This document shows, in pieces, positions 19,379 through 29,000 of a stretch of DNA of 63,101 nt. Source of the stretch: a virus. Numbering within the stretch: the stretch's first letter is position 1; the number at the start of each line of letters is the position of its first letter. Where the stretch lies: positions 346 to 63,446 of IMG/VR virus record IMGVR_UViG_3300030109_005625, one strand, 5' to 3'. Under the pieces are notes generated by a model that was not told the DNA's origin, ran no database searches, and saw nothing but the letters and a program-made list of their open reading frames with translations. Position numbers and translations under genes: made by a program.

Positions 19379-20191
19379 TTAATTATTTAATCGTTTTTCT
19401 ATATTTGCATATATTTCCATACCTTCATCAGTTTTAAACCAATGCGCTAAAGCAGTGTATGGATGCTCGTCAAAAGGAACTGTCATTATTTGTCTATCAT
19501 TAGATCCCCATAAAAAATGTCTTTGATCTTTTGATAACTTAATAATTCCAAGTTCAGCTGCTTTAATACCAAAGTTTCTAAGTTGAACATTATCATCAGT
19601 AGCTAATTCTAAGAATAAAGCAGGGTTTCTTCTAGCAAACACTAATAAATCACGTTTAAGCTCTTTAGAACTCATCTCTGATACTTTAGAACCAATCTCT
19701 ACTCTCATAATAGCTTCTGCCATTTCTATTTCCATATCTCTAGCTATAACTATTGCATCTGCTTCTAATTCTAGTGTATCAATTTGCTCTTTAGCTTCTT
19801 CAACAGGGTTATATTCATAATAAACACTGTCTTTGTGAGGGTGATATAAAGATAAAAGTTTTTGTAATACTGTTTTTTCTTTTTCTACAAATAAAGTTCC
19901 GTTTCTAAAAATAATGTGATCTAATCTTTGATCTCCTTTCATTTCATCTACAAAAGGTGTTCTTTGATTTTGACAATATTTTAATTCTCTTTCATAACCT
20001 TTTTCTTCATCAAACCAAAATATATTAGAAGATCTAATCATTTTTGATAAAGGTTTTAAATTACCTTTTAAATAGTAAACCCTATCTCTTAATTCCCATT
20101 TAGGTTTTGCAGGTTCAACTTTTTTTAGTTTTGGTGTTTCAGCAACCTGTGGTGTTTCTTCAACTTCCACTTTTGTTTTCTTTTTTGCCAT
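19379..20191 (-). CDS. Conserved head-associated protein, unrecognised
   Basis: 270 residues. A Lys/Glu/Pro-rich flexible N-terminus (1-35) is followed by a compact mixed domain with FWFDEEKGYERELKYC at about 58-73. The middle (about 130-190) is an acidic helical region, and the C-terminus has FLWGSNDRQIM. It lies directly downstream of the major capsid gene, separated by a hairpin, and upstream of the connector. The position suggests a head completion or head fibre role; the family is not identified. Confidence 0.6.
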   Translation of the reverse strand: MAKKKTKVEVEETPQVAETPKLKKVEPAKPKWELRDRVYYLKGNLKPLSKMIRSSNIFWFDEEKGYERELKYCQNQRTPFVDEMKGDQRLDHIIFRNGTLFVEKEKTVLQKLLSLYHPHKDSVYYEYNPVEEAKEQIDTLELEADAIVIARDMEIEMAEAIMRVEIGSKVSEMSSKELKRDLLVFARRNPALFLELATDDNVQLRNFGIKAAELGIIKLSKDQRHFLWGSNDRQIMTVPFDEHPYTALAHWFKTDEGMEIYANIEKRLNN

Positions 20192-20220
20192 AATATAATA
20201 TATAATAAAATTAATAAAAT

Positions 20221-20246
20221 AAAGTCGAGGCCGAAGCCCCGACTTT
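20221..20246 (-). terminator. Terminator with UUCG tetraloop after the capsid gene
   Basis: On the minus strand an 11-pair stem (AAAGTCGGGGC with GCCTCGACTTT, one G-U pair) closes a TTCG loop and is followed by T-rich sequence (TTTATTTTATT). It lies 12 bases past the stop codon of the major capsid gene. It probably terminates or stabilises the abundant capsid mRNA, with partial read-through to the tail genes. Confidence 0.75.
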
Positions 20247-20257
20247 TAAATAATGAT

Positions 20258-21820
20258 TTACTTCATTAACATAAAGTTGTTAGCACCTTGAGTGATTAAA
20301 CATCTTTCTGATAAGAAGTGTAGTTGCATTGCATCTAAAGCAGATGTAGCAGCACCTACAGAACCAGTAACCCAAGTTTTCATTCTTCGGTCATCAGTTT
20401 GTGAAGCTCTAAATCTTACATGTAAGAAAGGTCTCTTCATACTAGCACCAACAGTTTGATCATAAACTGAAGAAGTACCAGCAGGAATCATAACACCTCT
20501 AATAGCATTAGCACCAGCAGCAGCATTAATACCACCTCTTGTTGCTAAGTCATTTAAGTATCTGAAGTCAGATTTGTAGAAGTCATAAGAACCTCTTCTG
20601 AAACCAGTAAAACCTAAATTTAACGCCATATCTTCAGAGTTGTTAAATACACCGTAAGATGTACCACCAGCTCCGTAAGAATTCATTGAAGCTAACATAT
20701 CGTCAATAGCTAAGCTAGTTCCTCTGTTAACAAACATCATGTATTCTTCAATAGCACCTTGCTTATCAAACTCAGCTAAAATTGCATCGAACTCAGCTAA
20801 ATCAGTAGAAGCGTTAACACCAGTAACACCAGAAGTTACGTTACCTCTAGTTTCAATAGCGTCAAATAAACCTTGAGTACCTGTTGCAGTACCAGCAGTT
20901 AAATCAAAAGCATCGTCAGTTAAGTCAGCAGCACCAACAACTGGGTGACCAGTAGCACCTGCATTAGCAGCACCTCCCATTTTTGCTTCTAGCATTGACA
21001 TTTCTAAGTAATCAGTAAACCTAGCTCTTGTATCAGCTTCAGCTTTTAAGTACCATAGGTAACCTGATTGTCCGTTTTCAGCAGAAACTTCAACCCAACC
21101 GATTCTTGAAGCGTCAGATCCTGATACTTCGTAGTAATCTTTTAGTATAATAGGTTTATTCATGAAAGACTTGAACTGAGGCTCATTTGCACCTCTACTA
21201 TCAGTTTGCGTTACAGCGCTAGCTGTACCTACGTTAGTATTAGGGTTGTAACTTCTTCCTTTTTGGAATTCAGAACCATAAACTAATATAGTAAGTGCTT
21301 GACCACTAGTTTCAGTAATACTAGCTGCGTTTAAAGAAGCTACACCATAAGGAGCAACTTCAATTTCACCAGCAGTAGCACCAGCTTCAGTAACTAAAGC
21401 TTTAACAACACCACTAGCACTAGCAACGATAACAGTATCATTAACTCTAATACCATCGTCACCAGCAGTAATAGCGTTACCATCAATGTCGTGAGTGATT
21501 TCAATAATACCACCACTTACGATAGTACCACCAGCAGCTTGTCCTGATTTTACATTTCCTTTATAAGATAGATGTAATCTACCTTGCTCAGACCAAACAA
21601 CTTGATCAGCTGTCATAGCCTCTTCAGCTCCAATTTGTGATAAAAAACCTGAAATAGTTCTCGGTCCGAAAACTTCAGCTTCTTTCTCCATTAGATCTGG
21701 TACATATTGTTGCGCCCAACCTGCTCCAGCAGTAGTCGCAAGATCTAGGTAGTTTGTAGATAGTGCAGCCTGCGTAGGAGCTGGAACACTATTTAAAACT
21801 GAACCATTTGTAATTGCCAT
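20258..21820 (-). CDS. Major capsid protein
   Basis: 520 residues, Ala/Gly/Thr-rich, no Cys-rich or membrane segments. It begins with MAITNGSV.NSVPAP and contains a conserved N-arm-like region (about 20-75) and a core ending in RPFLHVRFRASQTDDRRMKTWV. Such sequences are typical of HK97-fold capsids of crAss-like and related marine phages. It follows an acidic scaffold gene by 20 bases and is followed by a strong terminator, as expected for the most expressed late gene. Its size and neighbours (portal, scaffold, connector) make the call likely even without a database match. Confidence 0.8.
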   Translation of the reverse strand: MAITNGSVLNSVPAPTQAALSTNYLDLATTAGAGWAQQYVPDLMEKEAEVFGPRTISGFLSQIGAEEAMTADQVVWSEQGRLHLSYKGNVKSGQAAGGTIVSGGIIEITHDIDGNAITAGDDGIRVNDTVIVASASGVVKALVTEAGATAGEIEVAPYGVASLNAASITETSGQALTILVYGSEFQKGRSYNPNTNVGTASAVTQTDSRGANEPQFKSFMNKPIILKDYYEVSGSDASRIGWVEVSAENGQSGYLWYLKAEADTRARFTDYLEMSMLEAKMGGAANAGATGHPVVGAADLTDDAFDLTAGTATGTQGLFDAIETRGNVTSGVTGVNASTDLAEFDAILAEFDKQGAIEEYMMFVNRGTSLAIDDMLASMNSYGAGGTSYGVFNNSEDMALNLGFTGFRRGSYDFYKSDFRYLNDLATRGGINAAAGANAIRGVMIPAGTSSVYDQTVGASMKRPFLHVRFRASQTDDRRMKTWVTGSVGAATSALDAMQLHFLSERCLITQGANNFMLMK

Positions 21821-21840
21821 AATTTTTAATTTTAAATTTG

Positions 21841-23019
21841 TTATTTATTGTTTTTAATTTTAAACTTAAAATCATTAGAGTTATCGCCTAATACTTTCAC
21901 TTTAACACCTCCAGTTTCAACACCACCAAAAGCTTGTCTTGGTGACATATCAACGTTTTTAGATTTAGCTATACTTTGTTTTAAAGCATCAGCTTTACCT
22001 TGTTCATAGAAGTGTTTAGCAATAGCATCAGGGTTCATTGCTGTAAATAAACTTTTGTGATAACCTGCAGCATCTGACATTGTACCTGTTTTATCTAGGA
22101 ACTTCCCAACAAAATTAGTAATATCGCTTTGATTTTCTTTTACTTCATTTACGTTTTTAACATTAAACCTATACTTTTTTTCACCGACGTCATAATTAAA
22201 ACCCTTAAAGTCTTTATTAAAAAATCCATCAGTTTTTATTTTAAAAGCTTCAGTTCTTGTTTTTGTCTCTTCTGATTGTTTATTGTATCTATTAAAGAAA
22301 TCAACAGCTTTCTGTTGTTCAGAGGTCAACTTTGACCCAGCTTTAATTTCTTCATAGTATTTAGACTTTTGCCCGTCTAAATAGGCTCTAGCGCTGGCAA
22401 CTTGCTCTTTTAACGCTAATTTTTTTCTTTTTATATCTCTTGGCTCGTCTTCTTCTTCATTATAATCAAAATTATCTTCCATCATAAAGTTTATTTCTTC
22501 TAAACTTAAATGTGGTTTTGTTTGTTTATAATACTCGTATAATAAATCTTGATTATCTAGTTTTGAATAATCTTGATTAAGACGAACGTAATCGTTTATA
22601 TCACCACCTGTTTCTTCCATAAAGTCGATTAACTTTTGCACATTTTCTGGAAGCGGTTTACCTGTTTGTTGAGCTTCAACTATAGCTTCTTTAGTTTCTT
22701 CAACTAACTCTTCTACTTTTTGATCAACTTCCTCTTCTGTTACTTCCTCAATAACGGGTGTGTCATCTTGAACTTCTTCGGAGACTTCTTCTCCGGTAGG
22801 TTTTTCATCTGTTGCTTCGACGTTTTCTTCGAGTACTTTTTCGCTAGTTTCGGATTCGTCGCGTACAGGAATCTCATCTGTGCTTTGCTCTGGAACGGCA
22901 TCTTCTTCTTTTTTTGGTGGGTTATTTAAATCTACTTTGATGATATTATCATCTGTTGTTTCTTGTTTTGCACTAAGATCTACCTTAGTAACATTATCTG
23001 TTTCTTGTTTTTTTGCCAT
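21841..23019 (-). CDS. Probable capsid scaffolding protein
   Basis: 392 residues. The first 120 are extremely acidic (Glu/Asp/Val/Thr-rich). A helical centre follows (about 125-290) and then a more basic C-terminus (about 370-392, KVKVLG...FKFKIKNNK) that could bind the capsid inner surface. It lies immediately upstream of the major capsid gene and downstream of the portal, the usual place of scaffold genes. No protease motif is visible. Confidence 0.65.
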   Translation of the reverse strand: MAKKQETDNVTKVDLSAKQETTDDNIIKVDLNNPPKKEEDAVPEQSTDEIPVRDESETSEKVLEENVEATDEKPTGEEVSEEVQDDTPVIEEVTEEEVDQKVEELVEETKEAIVEAQQTGKPLPENVQKLIDFMEETGGDINDYVRLNQDYSKLDNQDLLYEYYKQTKPHLSLEEINFMMEDNFDYNEEEDEPRDIKRKKLALKEQVASARAYLDGQKSKYYEEIKAGSKLTSEQQKAVDFFNRYNKQSEETKTRTEAFKIKTDGFFNKDFKGFNYDVGEKKYRFNVKNVNEVKENQSDITNFVGKFLDKTGTMSDAAGYHKSLFTAMNPDAIAKHFYEQGKADALKQSIAKSKNVDMSPRQAFGGVETGGVKVKVLGDNSNDFKFKIKNNK

Positions 23020-23047
23020 AATATAATATAATAATAATTAATAAATT

Positions 23048-25471
23048 TTATCTAGGTGTAAAACTACCTAAATCAAAACCTCCTCCAAGTATATCATTAC
23101 CTGAAGACTCAAACTTTTTAGGTAGATTATCACCTTTTCTTTGTGCTATTAGCTCTGATTGTTGAGTAGCTTGTATTCTAGTTCTTTCATCTTTTCTATC
23201 TTCTTTTGTTTTTTCTCTAGACTTCATACCTTCAACTTCTAAATTTTTAAGCTGCAAGTTCATTTGAAACTCTAACTGCATTAGCTCTTTTTTATACTGA
23301 ACTTCTTGAGCCATTTTTTGTTGCTCTAGCTGAGCTTTTATTTGTTCAAGTTGACTTTCAGTTTGTGCGTTAGCTTGATTTTTTTGTATTTCAGCTTGTG
23401 CTGCAGCTTGAGCAGCTTGTTGATTTGTTTGTGACTGCATTTGCATATTTTGTTGTTGCAACTGCTGATCTCTTTGTATTTTCTTTTTTCTTCTAATCTT
23501 TAATAACTGATTAGCTAGTTTAACGTTTTTAACTTCTCTTAAATCTATAGCGTCTTCTAAGTCTATAGTTTGTTGCTGTAAAGCCACTTGAATATTATTT
23601 TCTAGTTTAGCTTTTTCTTCTTCATCAGGCATTAACTCTATAAATATACCAAAATCATATAAATGTAAACTAGATAACTCTTCAAGTGTAGCTACATTAT
23701 GAACACCAATAGCATGTATAAAAGCTTCTTTTGTTGGTGAGTATTCTATAATATCAGATATTCTAAGTGATAATTGTTCTGCAACTTCAGTAGTTAAAAA
23801 TAAACCAGCGTTTAATATATGTCTTGTAGCTGTATTGCTATTTGCTGCAGCTAATTTTTGTACACCAACTAAAGCGTTTGGATCTGGTGTACTACCGTCT
23901 CTTGCTTCATTTAAACCTGTTGTATCTCTTATTAATTGTAAGTAATAATTATAATTACCTATAAGAGCGTTAATTTTATTACCACCACTACCACTTGTTA
24001 TTTCTTGTATTGGTACTTTACCTGGGTTCATATCACCATCTTGTGTAAACGATCTACCAATAACACTACCTGTTTGAAAGAACATGTTTAAAGCTTCTTG
24101 TGGGTTATAGTTTGTACCATTACCTAAATCTATTTCAGCTAAACCATCAGCATCAAGATAAACACCATCTGGCACCATACGAGCCATAACTTGTTGTAGT
24201 TTTAAGTGTGTAAGCTGTATCATATCAGCAAAACCAGTAATACGTCTTACTAAACTTTCAATTTTACCTTTATACATACGAGGCGCTACAATTGAGTAAT
24301 TCATTTTTACTTTATTGTAATCGCTTTTAGGCCTCATCATGTTTTTAGCCATTTCCCATTTTAAAAGTTTATTAGTGCCTAGTATTAAAGCACCTTCATA
24401 TAAAACTTCTATAGCTCTTTGTAATCTTGTAAAATTACCTTCTTTATCTTGAGGTGGATTAAATTGATCATCTTTAGGTATTAATTTTTCAGCACCACTA
24501 CCAACTTCTTTTACTTTATAAACTTCGTTCATATATGTTTTATAATTAAAATATAAAATCTGAACTTTGTTATTATCTATTTCTTTGTATTGTGCTGAAC
24601 CTTGATCGTAATTTGTTTGGTGATAGTTTTTGTTTTTAATTATATCTTCTAAATCTTCTTGCTCTAAAAATGGAAACTCTTTTGCTAGTTCGTTGACTGG
24701 TATTTTTTTAACTTCACCTACATAATATATATCATCAAAATAAGGTGACTCTGTATAAGAATAAACTAAATCAGCTGGATCAACATACTCTACTTTTACA
24801 CCTTCTGATGTAGTAAAATTAGTTTTAACAGCACCAATACCTAATACTGTTAAGTCGTAATAAAAACGTTTTTTAATTAAATCATAATTACTACCTTGCA
24901 TTAAAACGTTTATAGCTTGCTCTTCTGCTATTTCTGTAGCTTGCTTATAAGTTAACTGCATATGTAGTTGTAACTCTTCTTCAGACTCTGGTAATTTTTC
25001 AGGGTCTGTATCTGATAACTGTATATTAAAAGCTTGTCTTGAAAAAGCATCTAAATCTTTAGTACGCATATCTATCAATATGTTTTCCATATACTCAGTT
25101 CTTTTTTCAACACCAAACTGATCTTGTGAAAAAGCTTTTACGTCATACATACGCTCAGATATACCGTTTACAACTATATCAACAAATTTAGGTATAATAG
25201 GTACAGGTTTCCAGTCAAGATTTAAATAGCTTAAGTCACCATTTATTGATAACTCATCTTTATACTTTTGTATTGATTGTTCACCTCTAGCGTATAACCT
25301 TAAGTTATGATAATTGTTTTTATTAGTTGTATATCTTGTTTGATTGTAATCGTTGTAAAACCACTCTGTTTCGATAGCTTTAGCAACTTTTAAACCATAG
25401 TCATAGCTTAACTTTTCAGCATCACTTACAACTTGACTTGGAAAATAACTTTTTACCGCAGACTCTGCCAT
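23048..25471 (-). CDS. Portal protein
   Basis: 807 residues. The N-terminal 110 residues have the crAss-like portal pattern YHNLRLYARGEQS, then NLDWKPVPIIPKFVDIVVNG at about 82-101. The C-terminal 150 residues (about 650-770) are a Gln-rich coiled coil, matching the barrel region of portal proteins. It sits 4 bases after the terminase gene and before the scaffold and capsid genes. It should form the dodecameric DNA entry channel. Confidence 0.85.
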   Translation of the reverse strand: MAESAVKSYFPSQVVSDAEKLSYDYGLKVAKAIETEWFYNDYNQTRYTTNKNNYHNLRLYARGEQSIQKYKDELSINGDLSYLNLDWKPVPIIPKFVDIVVNGISERMYDVKAFSQDQFGVEKRTEYMENILIDMRTKDLDAFSRQAFNIQLSDTDPEKLPESEEELQLHMQLTYKQATEIAEEQAINVLMQGSNYDLIKKRFYYDLTVLGIGAVKTNFTTSEGVKVEYVDPADLVYSYTESPYFDDIYYVGEVKKIPVNELAKEFPFLEQEDLEDIIKNKNYHQTNYDQGSAQYKEIDNNKVQILYFNYKTYMNEVYKVKEVGSGAEKLIPKDDQFNPPQDKEGNFTRLQRAIEVLYEGALILGTNKLLKWEMAKNMMRPKSDYNKVKMNYSIVAPRMYKGKIESLVRRITGFADMIQLTHLKLQQVMARMVPDGVYLDADGLAEIDLGNGTNYNPQEALNMFFQTGSVIGRSFTQDGDMNPGKVPIQEITSGSGGNKINALIGNYNYYLQLIRDTTGLNEARDGSTPDPNALVGVQKLAAANSNTATRHILNAGLFLTTEVAEQLSLRISDIIEYSPTKEAFIHAIGVHNVATLEELSSLHLYDFGIFIELMPDEEEKAKLENNIQVALQQQTIDLEDAIDLREVKNVKLANQLLKIRRKKKIQRDQQLQQQNMQMQSQTNQQAAQAAAQAEIQKNQANAQTESQLEQIKAQLEQQKMAQEVQYKKELMQLEFQMNLQLKNLEVEGMKSREKTKEDRKDERTRIQATQQSELIAQRKGDNLPKKFESSGNDILGGGFDLGSFTPR

Positions 25472-25475
25472 ATAC

Positions 25476-27686
25476 TTATTTTATTATTTTAGAACTATAA
25501 CCAGTATTAGTATACTTAGCTATATTTATATTTACTTTATTTTTTTCTTTGTTAACGTTTGGTGTATATAAATGTCTATTACAAGCCATAACAGCTAAAC
25601 CGCTACTAATTGTTGCGTCAAACTTTGTACGTTTATTTATATCAAACTTACTCCAATCGTTTAAAGTTGTATTAAAATACATGCTACCATAACTACCTTC
25701 TTGTTTCTGTCCAACGTGACTCTGTATATACATCTCTACAGCAGCAGCATGAGCTTGTTTTATATCTTCACTTGAGTTTGGTATACCACCTATTTCTTTC
25801 TCTGTAACAGATAGTTTATTCCAAACTCTATCAGGTCTGTTCATACTATAACCTCTATAACCTCTACGTCTTAAATGATATAGTAATCTTGGTTTGTTGT
25901 TTTCAGCAAGTAACGGCATACCGTAAAACACTAAAGCCATAAGCACGTCTTCAAAAAATATTTCAGCTGTTTGTGGTCTAGCTATATACTCTAAAAAAAA
26001 TTGGTTTGGTGGAGCATCTTCCATGCTAAACTTAGTTAAACCATGCAAAGCTCCTTTTGAACCTTTACCGTCTACAGTACCGCTAATGTCGTAGCTGTCG
26101 CAGCCAAAAGCGCCCATATGATTATTGCCAGGGTATTTGATTCCATTTTTTAATATAATTTTATTTTGTAAGTTTGATGGTGGCACCCAACTAATATTAA
26201 ATCTACCTTTTGGATCTGGATAAAATATTACTTGTGTATCTTTTATACCGTTAATCCATTGAAAATTACCTGTATTAACCGGTGGTGCTACACCTTCGTT
26301 ATAATCTATTTGTTCGTATATTTTAACTAAATTAAATATACTATTTTTTGCTTCATCTCTAAACGCATGTTCTTCAGTTCTTGGAAACTGTCTATAAAAT
26401 TCGTTTAATGCGTCTTGATCATTTTTTAAACCATCAGCTTCGTTTTTCCAATGATCTATAATTCCGTAATCTATTAATTCACCGTCTGGTCCGTATACAT
26501 CATCACTTGGATTATTAAAGACTGGATGTCCGTGTTCATCAATAAATCCTTCGTAGTTCCACTCCATTGGGATAAAGAGAGAATAAAGCCCAGACTTTGT
26601 CTGTCCATTACGGTTTCGTCTATTAACATCTGAGTCATTGTATAGTTTTTTAAAGTTATCACCTCCTTTATCTAAAGAGTTACTAGTACTACCCATCATA
26701 CACTTACCAACTATTCTACTACCAAGTCTTAAACAAGTTTTTGTTACACGCCAGTTGTTTAATATATTGTCAGGCCTTTCCCATTTACCACTTTCATCGT
26801 GAACTAGTAAGTTTAACTTTTCACCGTCGTAACTATTATCACCAGTATTTTTCCAGTCTATAGTTGTATCTAGTCCTTGTAAGTCTTCTTGCTTTTCGTT
26901 TGCAGTAATTTTTCTACGAGTAAACTTACTCGCAGGTACACGGTAAGCAAGCTCAGACTTAGGTCTATCCATACCATCTTGTATCGGTTTAAAGAAAAAC
27001 GGATAGTTAACAGATATTGGTACAACTTTGTCTGTAAACATTTTCTTTGCATCACTTCCACTTTTTGATAATATACCATATCTACTATCACTTGATATTG
27101 TAGCTAAGTTAACTGTTTCGGCTGATGACATAAAAGAAAAACCAGATCTTCTATTTTTTAAATAGCACATACCGTAACATCTTTTATCAGCTTTACATGC
27201 TTCCCAGAATATATAAAATAATCTATTAGCTTCTCTAAAATCAGGTGCACCTACGTCTATTTTACTCCACTGTAAATACATATAGTGACTACCTGTTATA
27301 TAAGTTGGTTTACTATTGTTGTTAAACCAAAAACCTTCATCTCTTCTTTTAAACTCTTCGTCTATATAATCATACCATTGATCTTTAGCTTCTTCAGCAT
27401 AACTACGCCAATCAAATATATTTTTTAATTTAGATAATTCTTTTGGATATTCTAGCTTTTGCCATTTTTGTTTGACATGCACATGCACGTTGGTTGGCAA
27501 CTTTGGTAGCGCAATACGTAAACCTTGCATTTCAAGTATTTCGCCAATTTTTCCAGTTTTTGATATAATGACAACATCATGTTCTTTATTGTATCCATAT
27601 TTCCATTTTTTACCTTTATTCATACGAGTTATAGTCGTACGTTTTACAGGTTCAATTATTTTAACTAATTTCTGTTCGTAACTCAT
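25476..27686 (-). CDS. terL: Terminase large subunit (DNA packaging ATPase/nuclease)
   Basis: 736 residues, start overlapping the upstream gene by 4 bases. The ATPase half has a Walker A-like segment KNRRSGFSF at 177-185, which lacks the classical GKS/T, and a Walker B LLVHDE at 293-298 (Asp297, Glu298). The nuclease half contains GAFGCDSYDISG, with Asp residues expected for the RNase H-like active site. This unusual Walker A type is what I recall for crAss-like and related terminases. It works with the portal to pump DNA into the prohead. Confidence 0.88.
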   Translation of the reverse strand: MSYEQKLVKIIEPVKRTTITRMNKGKKWKYGYNKEHDVVIISKTGKIGEILEMQGLRIALPKLPTNVHVHVKQKWQKLEYPKELSKLKNIFDWRSYAEEAKDQWYDYIDEEFKRRDEGFWFNNNSKPTYITGSHYMYLQWSKIDVGAPDFREANRLFYIFWEACKADKRCYGMCYLKNRRSGFSFMSSAETVNLATISSDSRYGILSKSGSDAKKMFTDKVVPISVNYPFFFKPIQDGMDRPKSELAYRVPASKFTRRKITANEKQEDLQGLDTTIDWKNTGDNSYDGEKLNLLVHDESGKWERPDNILNNWRVTKTCLRLGSRIVGKCMMGSTSNSLDKGGDNFKKLYNDSDVNRRNRNGQTKSGLYSLFIPMEWNYEGFIDEHGHPVFNNPSDDVYGPDGELIDYGIIDHWKNEADGLKNDQDALNEFYRQFPRTEEHAFRDEAKNSIFNLVKIYEQIDYNEGVAPPVNTGNFQWINGIKDTQVIFYPDPKGRFNISWVPPSNLQNKIILKNGIKYPGNNHMGAFGCDSYDISGTVDGKGSKGALHGLTKFSMEDAPPNQFFLEYIARPQTAEIFFEDVLMALVFYGMPLLAENNKPRLLYHLRRRGYRGYSMNRPDRVWNKLSVTEKEIGGIPNSSEDIKQAHAAAVEMYIQSHVGQKQEGSYGSMYFNTTLNDWSKFDINKRTKFDATISSGLAVMACNRHLYTPNVNKEKNKVNINIAKYTNTGYSSKIIK

Positions 27687-27958
27687 CTTGATCTACCTTC
27701 AGCAAAACCTTTAAATACTCTATCTTTTTTTTCAGTTTCTTTACCTTCAAGTATATTCTCTTCTTCTTGTATTCTGTTTAGTATTTCAAACGCGTCAAAT
27801 ATAGCTAGCTTCTTTGTAGCCGCAGCGTTTTTTAATCTATCAGCACTAACATCATCTTCTGTGTTAGTTATTATTTTTTCTTTAGCAACGTTAATCAGCT
27901 CTTCAACTGCTCTGTGCCCAGCTTGGATTATAAGCTTCTTCGTGTCCTTGATATTCAT
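27683..27958 (-). CDS. Probable terminase small subunit
   Basis: 91 residues from the ATG at 27958. An ATG at 28015 is possible but overlaps the previous gene further. The protein is helical and charged, with a central pattern SADRLKNAAATKKLAIFDAF and a basic end (KGFAEGRSR). Small helical DNA-recognition subunits typically sit just upstream of the large subunit, as here with a 4-base overlap. The assignment is by position and size. Confidence 0.6.
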   Translation of the reverse strand: MNIKDTKKLIIQAGHRAVEELINVAKEKIITNTEDDVSADRLKNAAATKKLAIFDAFEILNRIQEEENILEGKETEKKDRVFKGFAEGRSR

Positions 27959-28493
27959 ATTTAATTGTAATAAATTTAGTGTACACTCTGTATAATAATT
28001 CACCATCAATAACAAACTCGTAATTAGATATTGGTGTAAAACCTACAAGATCTTTAACCTTAAAACTACCATCAGTATATTTAATAACACCAACATTTTC
28101 TTGAGTTTCACTATTAGCGTATTTATCTTTGTTTTTTATAGGTTTAACCCAACAAAAACCTTTTAGTGAGTGCCATTTCCAAAACTTTTTATACAAAAAT
28201 ATTTGATCTGGATGTACTATATAAGTGTTTTCGTTAAAATAGCTTTTACTATTTTTCTCTACACCTTTAACATCATGCCAACGTCTAAACACGTTGTGAT
28301 GTAATATAACATCGCTACCTACGTCTATATCTGTATCACCAATAATAGGAGTTGATATTACTTTTGCTTTTCTGTTAACGTATTGATGGTTGAAGATCTC
28401 AGTGTTAAGTATTAACTCTTTATCTCCAACCTTCTTTACATTATTATATCTTTCTCCTATTGGCTTTACAACAAAGTTGTAAACGCTTTTCAT
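27903..28493 (-). CDS. Unrecognised head-gene protein, possible GroES-like fold
   Basis: 196 residues, Lys/Tyr/Val-rich, no membrane segment. Residues 42-75 have the pattern AKVISTP...DIDVGSDVILHHNVFR, which recalls the G-x-V...VGD-x-V rhythm of GroES-type beta barrels, but the similarity is weak. The start overlaps the previous stop by one base (28493) and the end overlaps the small terminase gene. A structural or chaperone-like role is possible; no function can be assigned. Confidence 0.55.
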   Translation of the reverse strand: MKSVYNFVVKPIGERYNNVKKVGDKELILNTEIFNHQYVNRKAKVISTPIIGDTDIDVGSDVILHHNVFRRWHDVKGVEKNSKSYFNENTYIVHPDQIFLYKKFWKWHSLKGFCWVKPIKNKDKYANSETQENVGVIKYTDGSFKVKDLVGFTPISNYEFVIDGELLYRVYTKFITIKYEYQGHEEAYNPSWAQSS

Positions 28494-28714
28494 TAATACT
28501 CTAGATTATATTCTACTGATACCGCCATATTTTTGTTAAAGTCTTTCCAAGGCAAAATATCTTTATTTTTTCTAATATATATTGAAAACTTTTCGTCTTC
28601 TTCTATTATATCAGATATAGTATGTCCACCGTAAACTTCCTGACCAACAGCATAGTGCATAGCGTCGTTTTTATAATCTTTACCTATACTAATCTTCCTT
28701 ATTAACTTCGCCAT
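28493..28714 (-). CDS. Small unknown late protein
   Basis: 73 residues, charged, beta-rich, no motif recognised (contains YAVGQEVYGGHTISDI at about 21-36). It overlaps both neighbours by 1-26 bases, showing tight translational coupling in the late block upstream of the terminase. The pattern VGQ.V..G..I.DI could be a small beta-barrel, but this is speculative. Confidence 0.55.
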   Translation of the reverse strand: MAKLIRKISIGKDYKNDAMHYAVGQEVYGGHTISDIIEEDEKFSIYIRKNKDILPWKDFNKNMAVSVEYNLEY

Positions 28715-28970
28715 TTTCAGGATATTGTATTGTACCGTCTTCTATATTAATATTTACCGTGCCGTAATCTTTTTCAAGCTCGTCTTGTATTTTTCTAAGC
28801 TCATCTTGCAAATTAACTACTTGATGAGAAATCATATGTTTAGACGTTTCAAGTCTACCTATTTCCATTTGAGCTTTATTAATATTGCTTACAATTGTTT
28901 GTATTTTTTCTAACTGCGACGCAGTTACTTTTTCTGGTTTTAAGTCAACCAACTTTTCTTTTTTTGTCAT
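28689..28970 (-). CDS. Small coiled-coil protein
   Basis: 93 residues. Residues 15-70 form a continuous amphipathic, coiled-coil-like helix (SQLEKIQTIVSNINKAQMEI and onward). A short beta pair follows (VNINIEDGTIQYPE). It overlaps the next gene by 26 bases. It may be a structural spacer or assembly factor; no family recognised. Confidence 0.55.
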   Translation of the reverse strand: MTKKEKLVDLKPEKVTASQLEKIQTIVSNINKAQMEIGRLETSKHMISHQVVNLQDELRKIQDELEKDYGTVNINIEDGTIQYPENGEVNKED

Positions 28971-29000
28971 TTTTATTTAATTTAAGTTAATTTAATTTAT

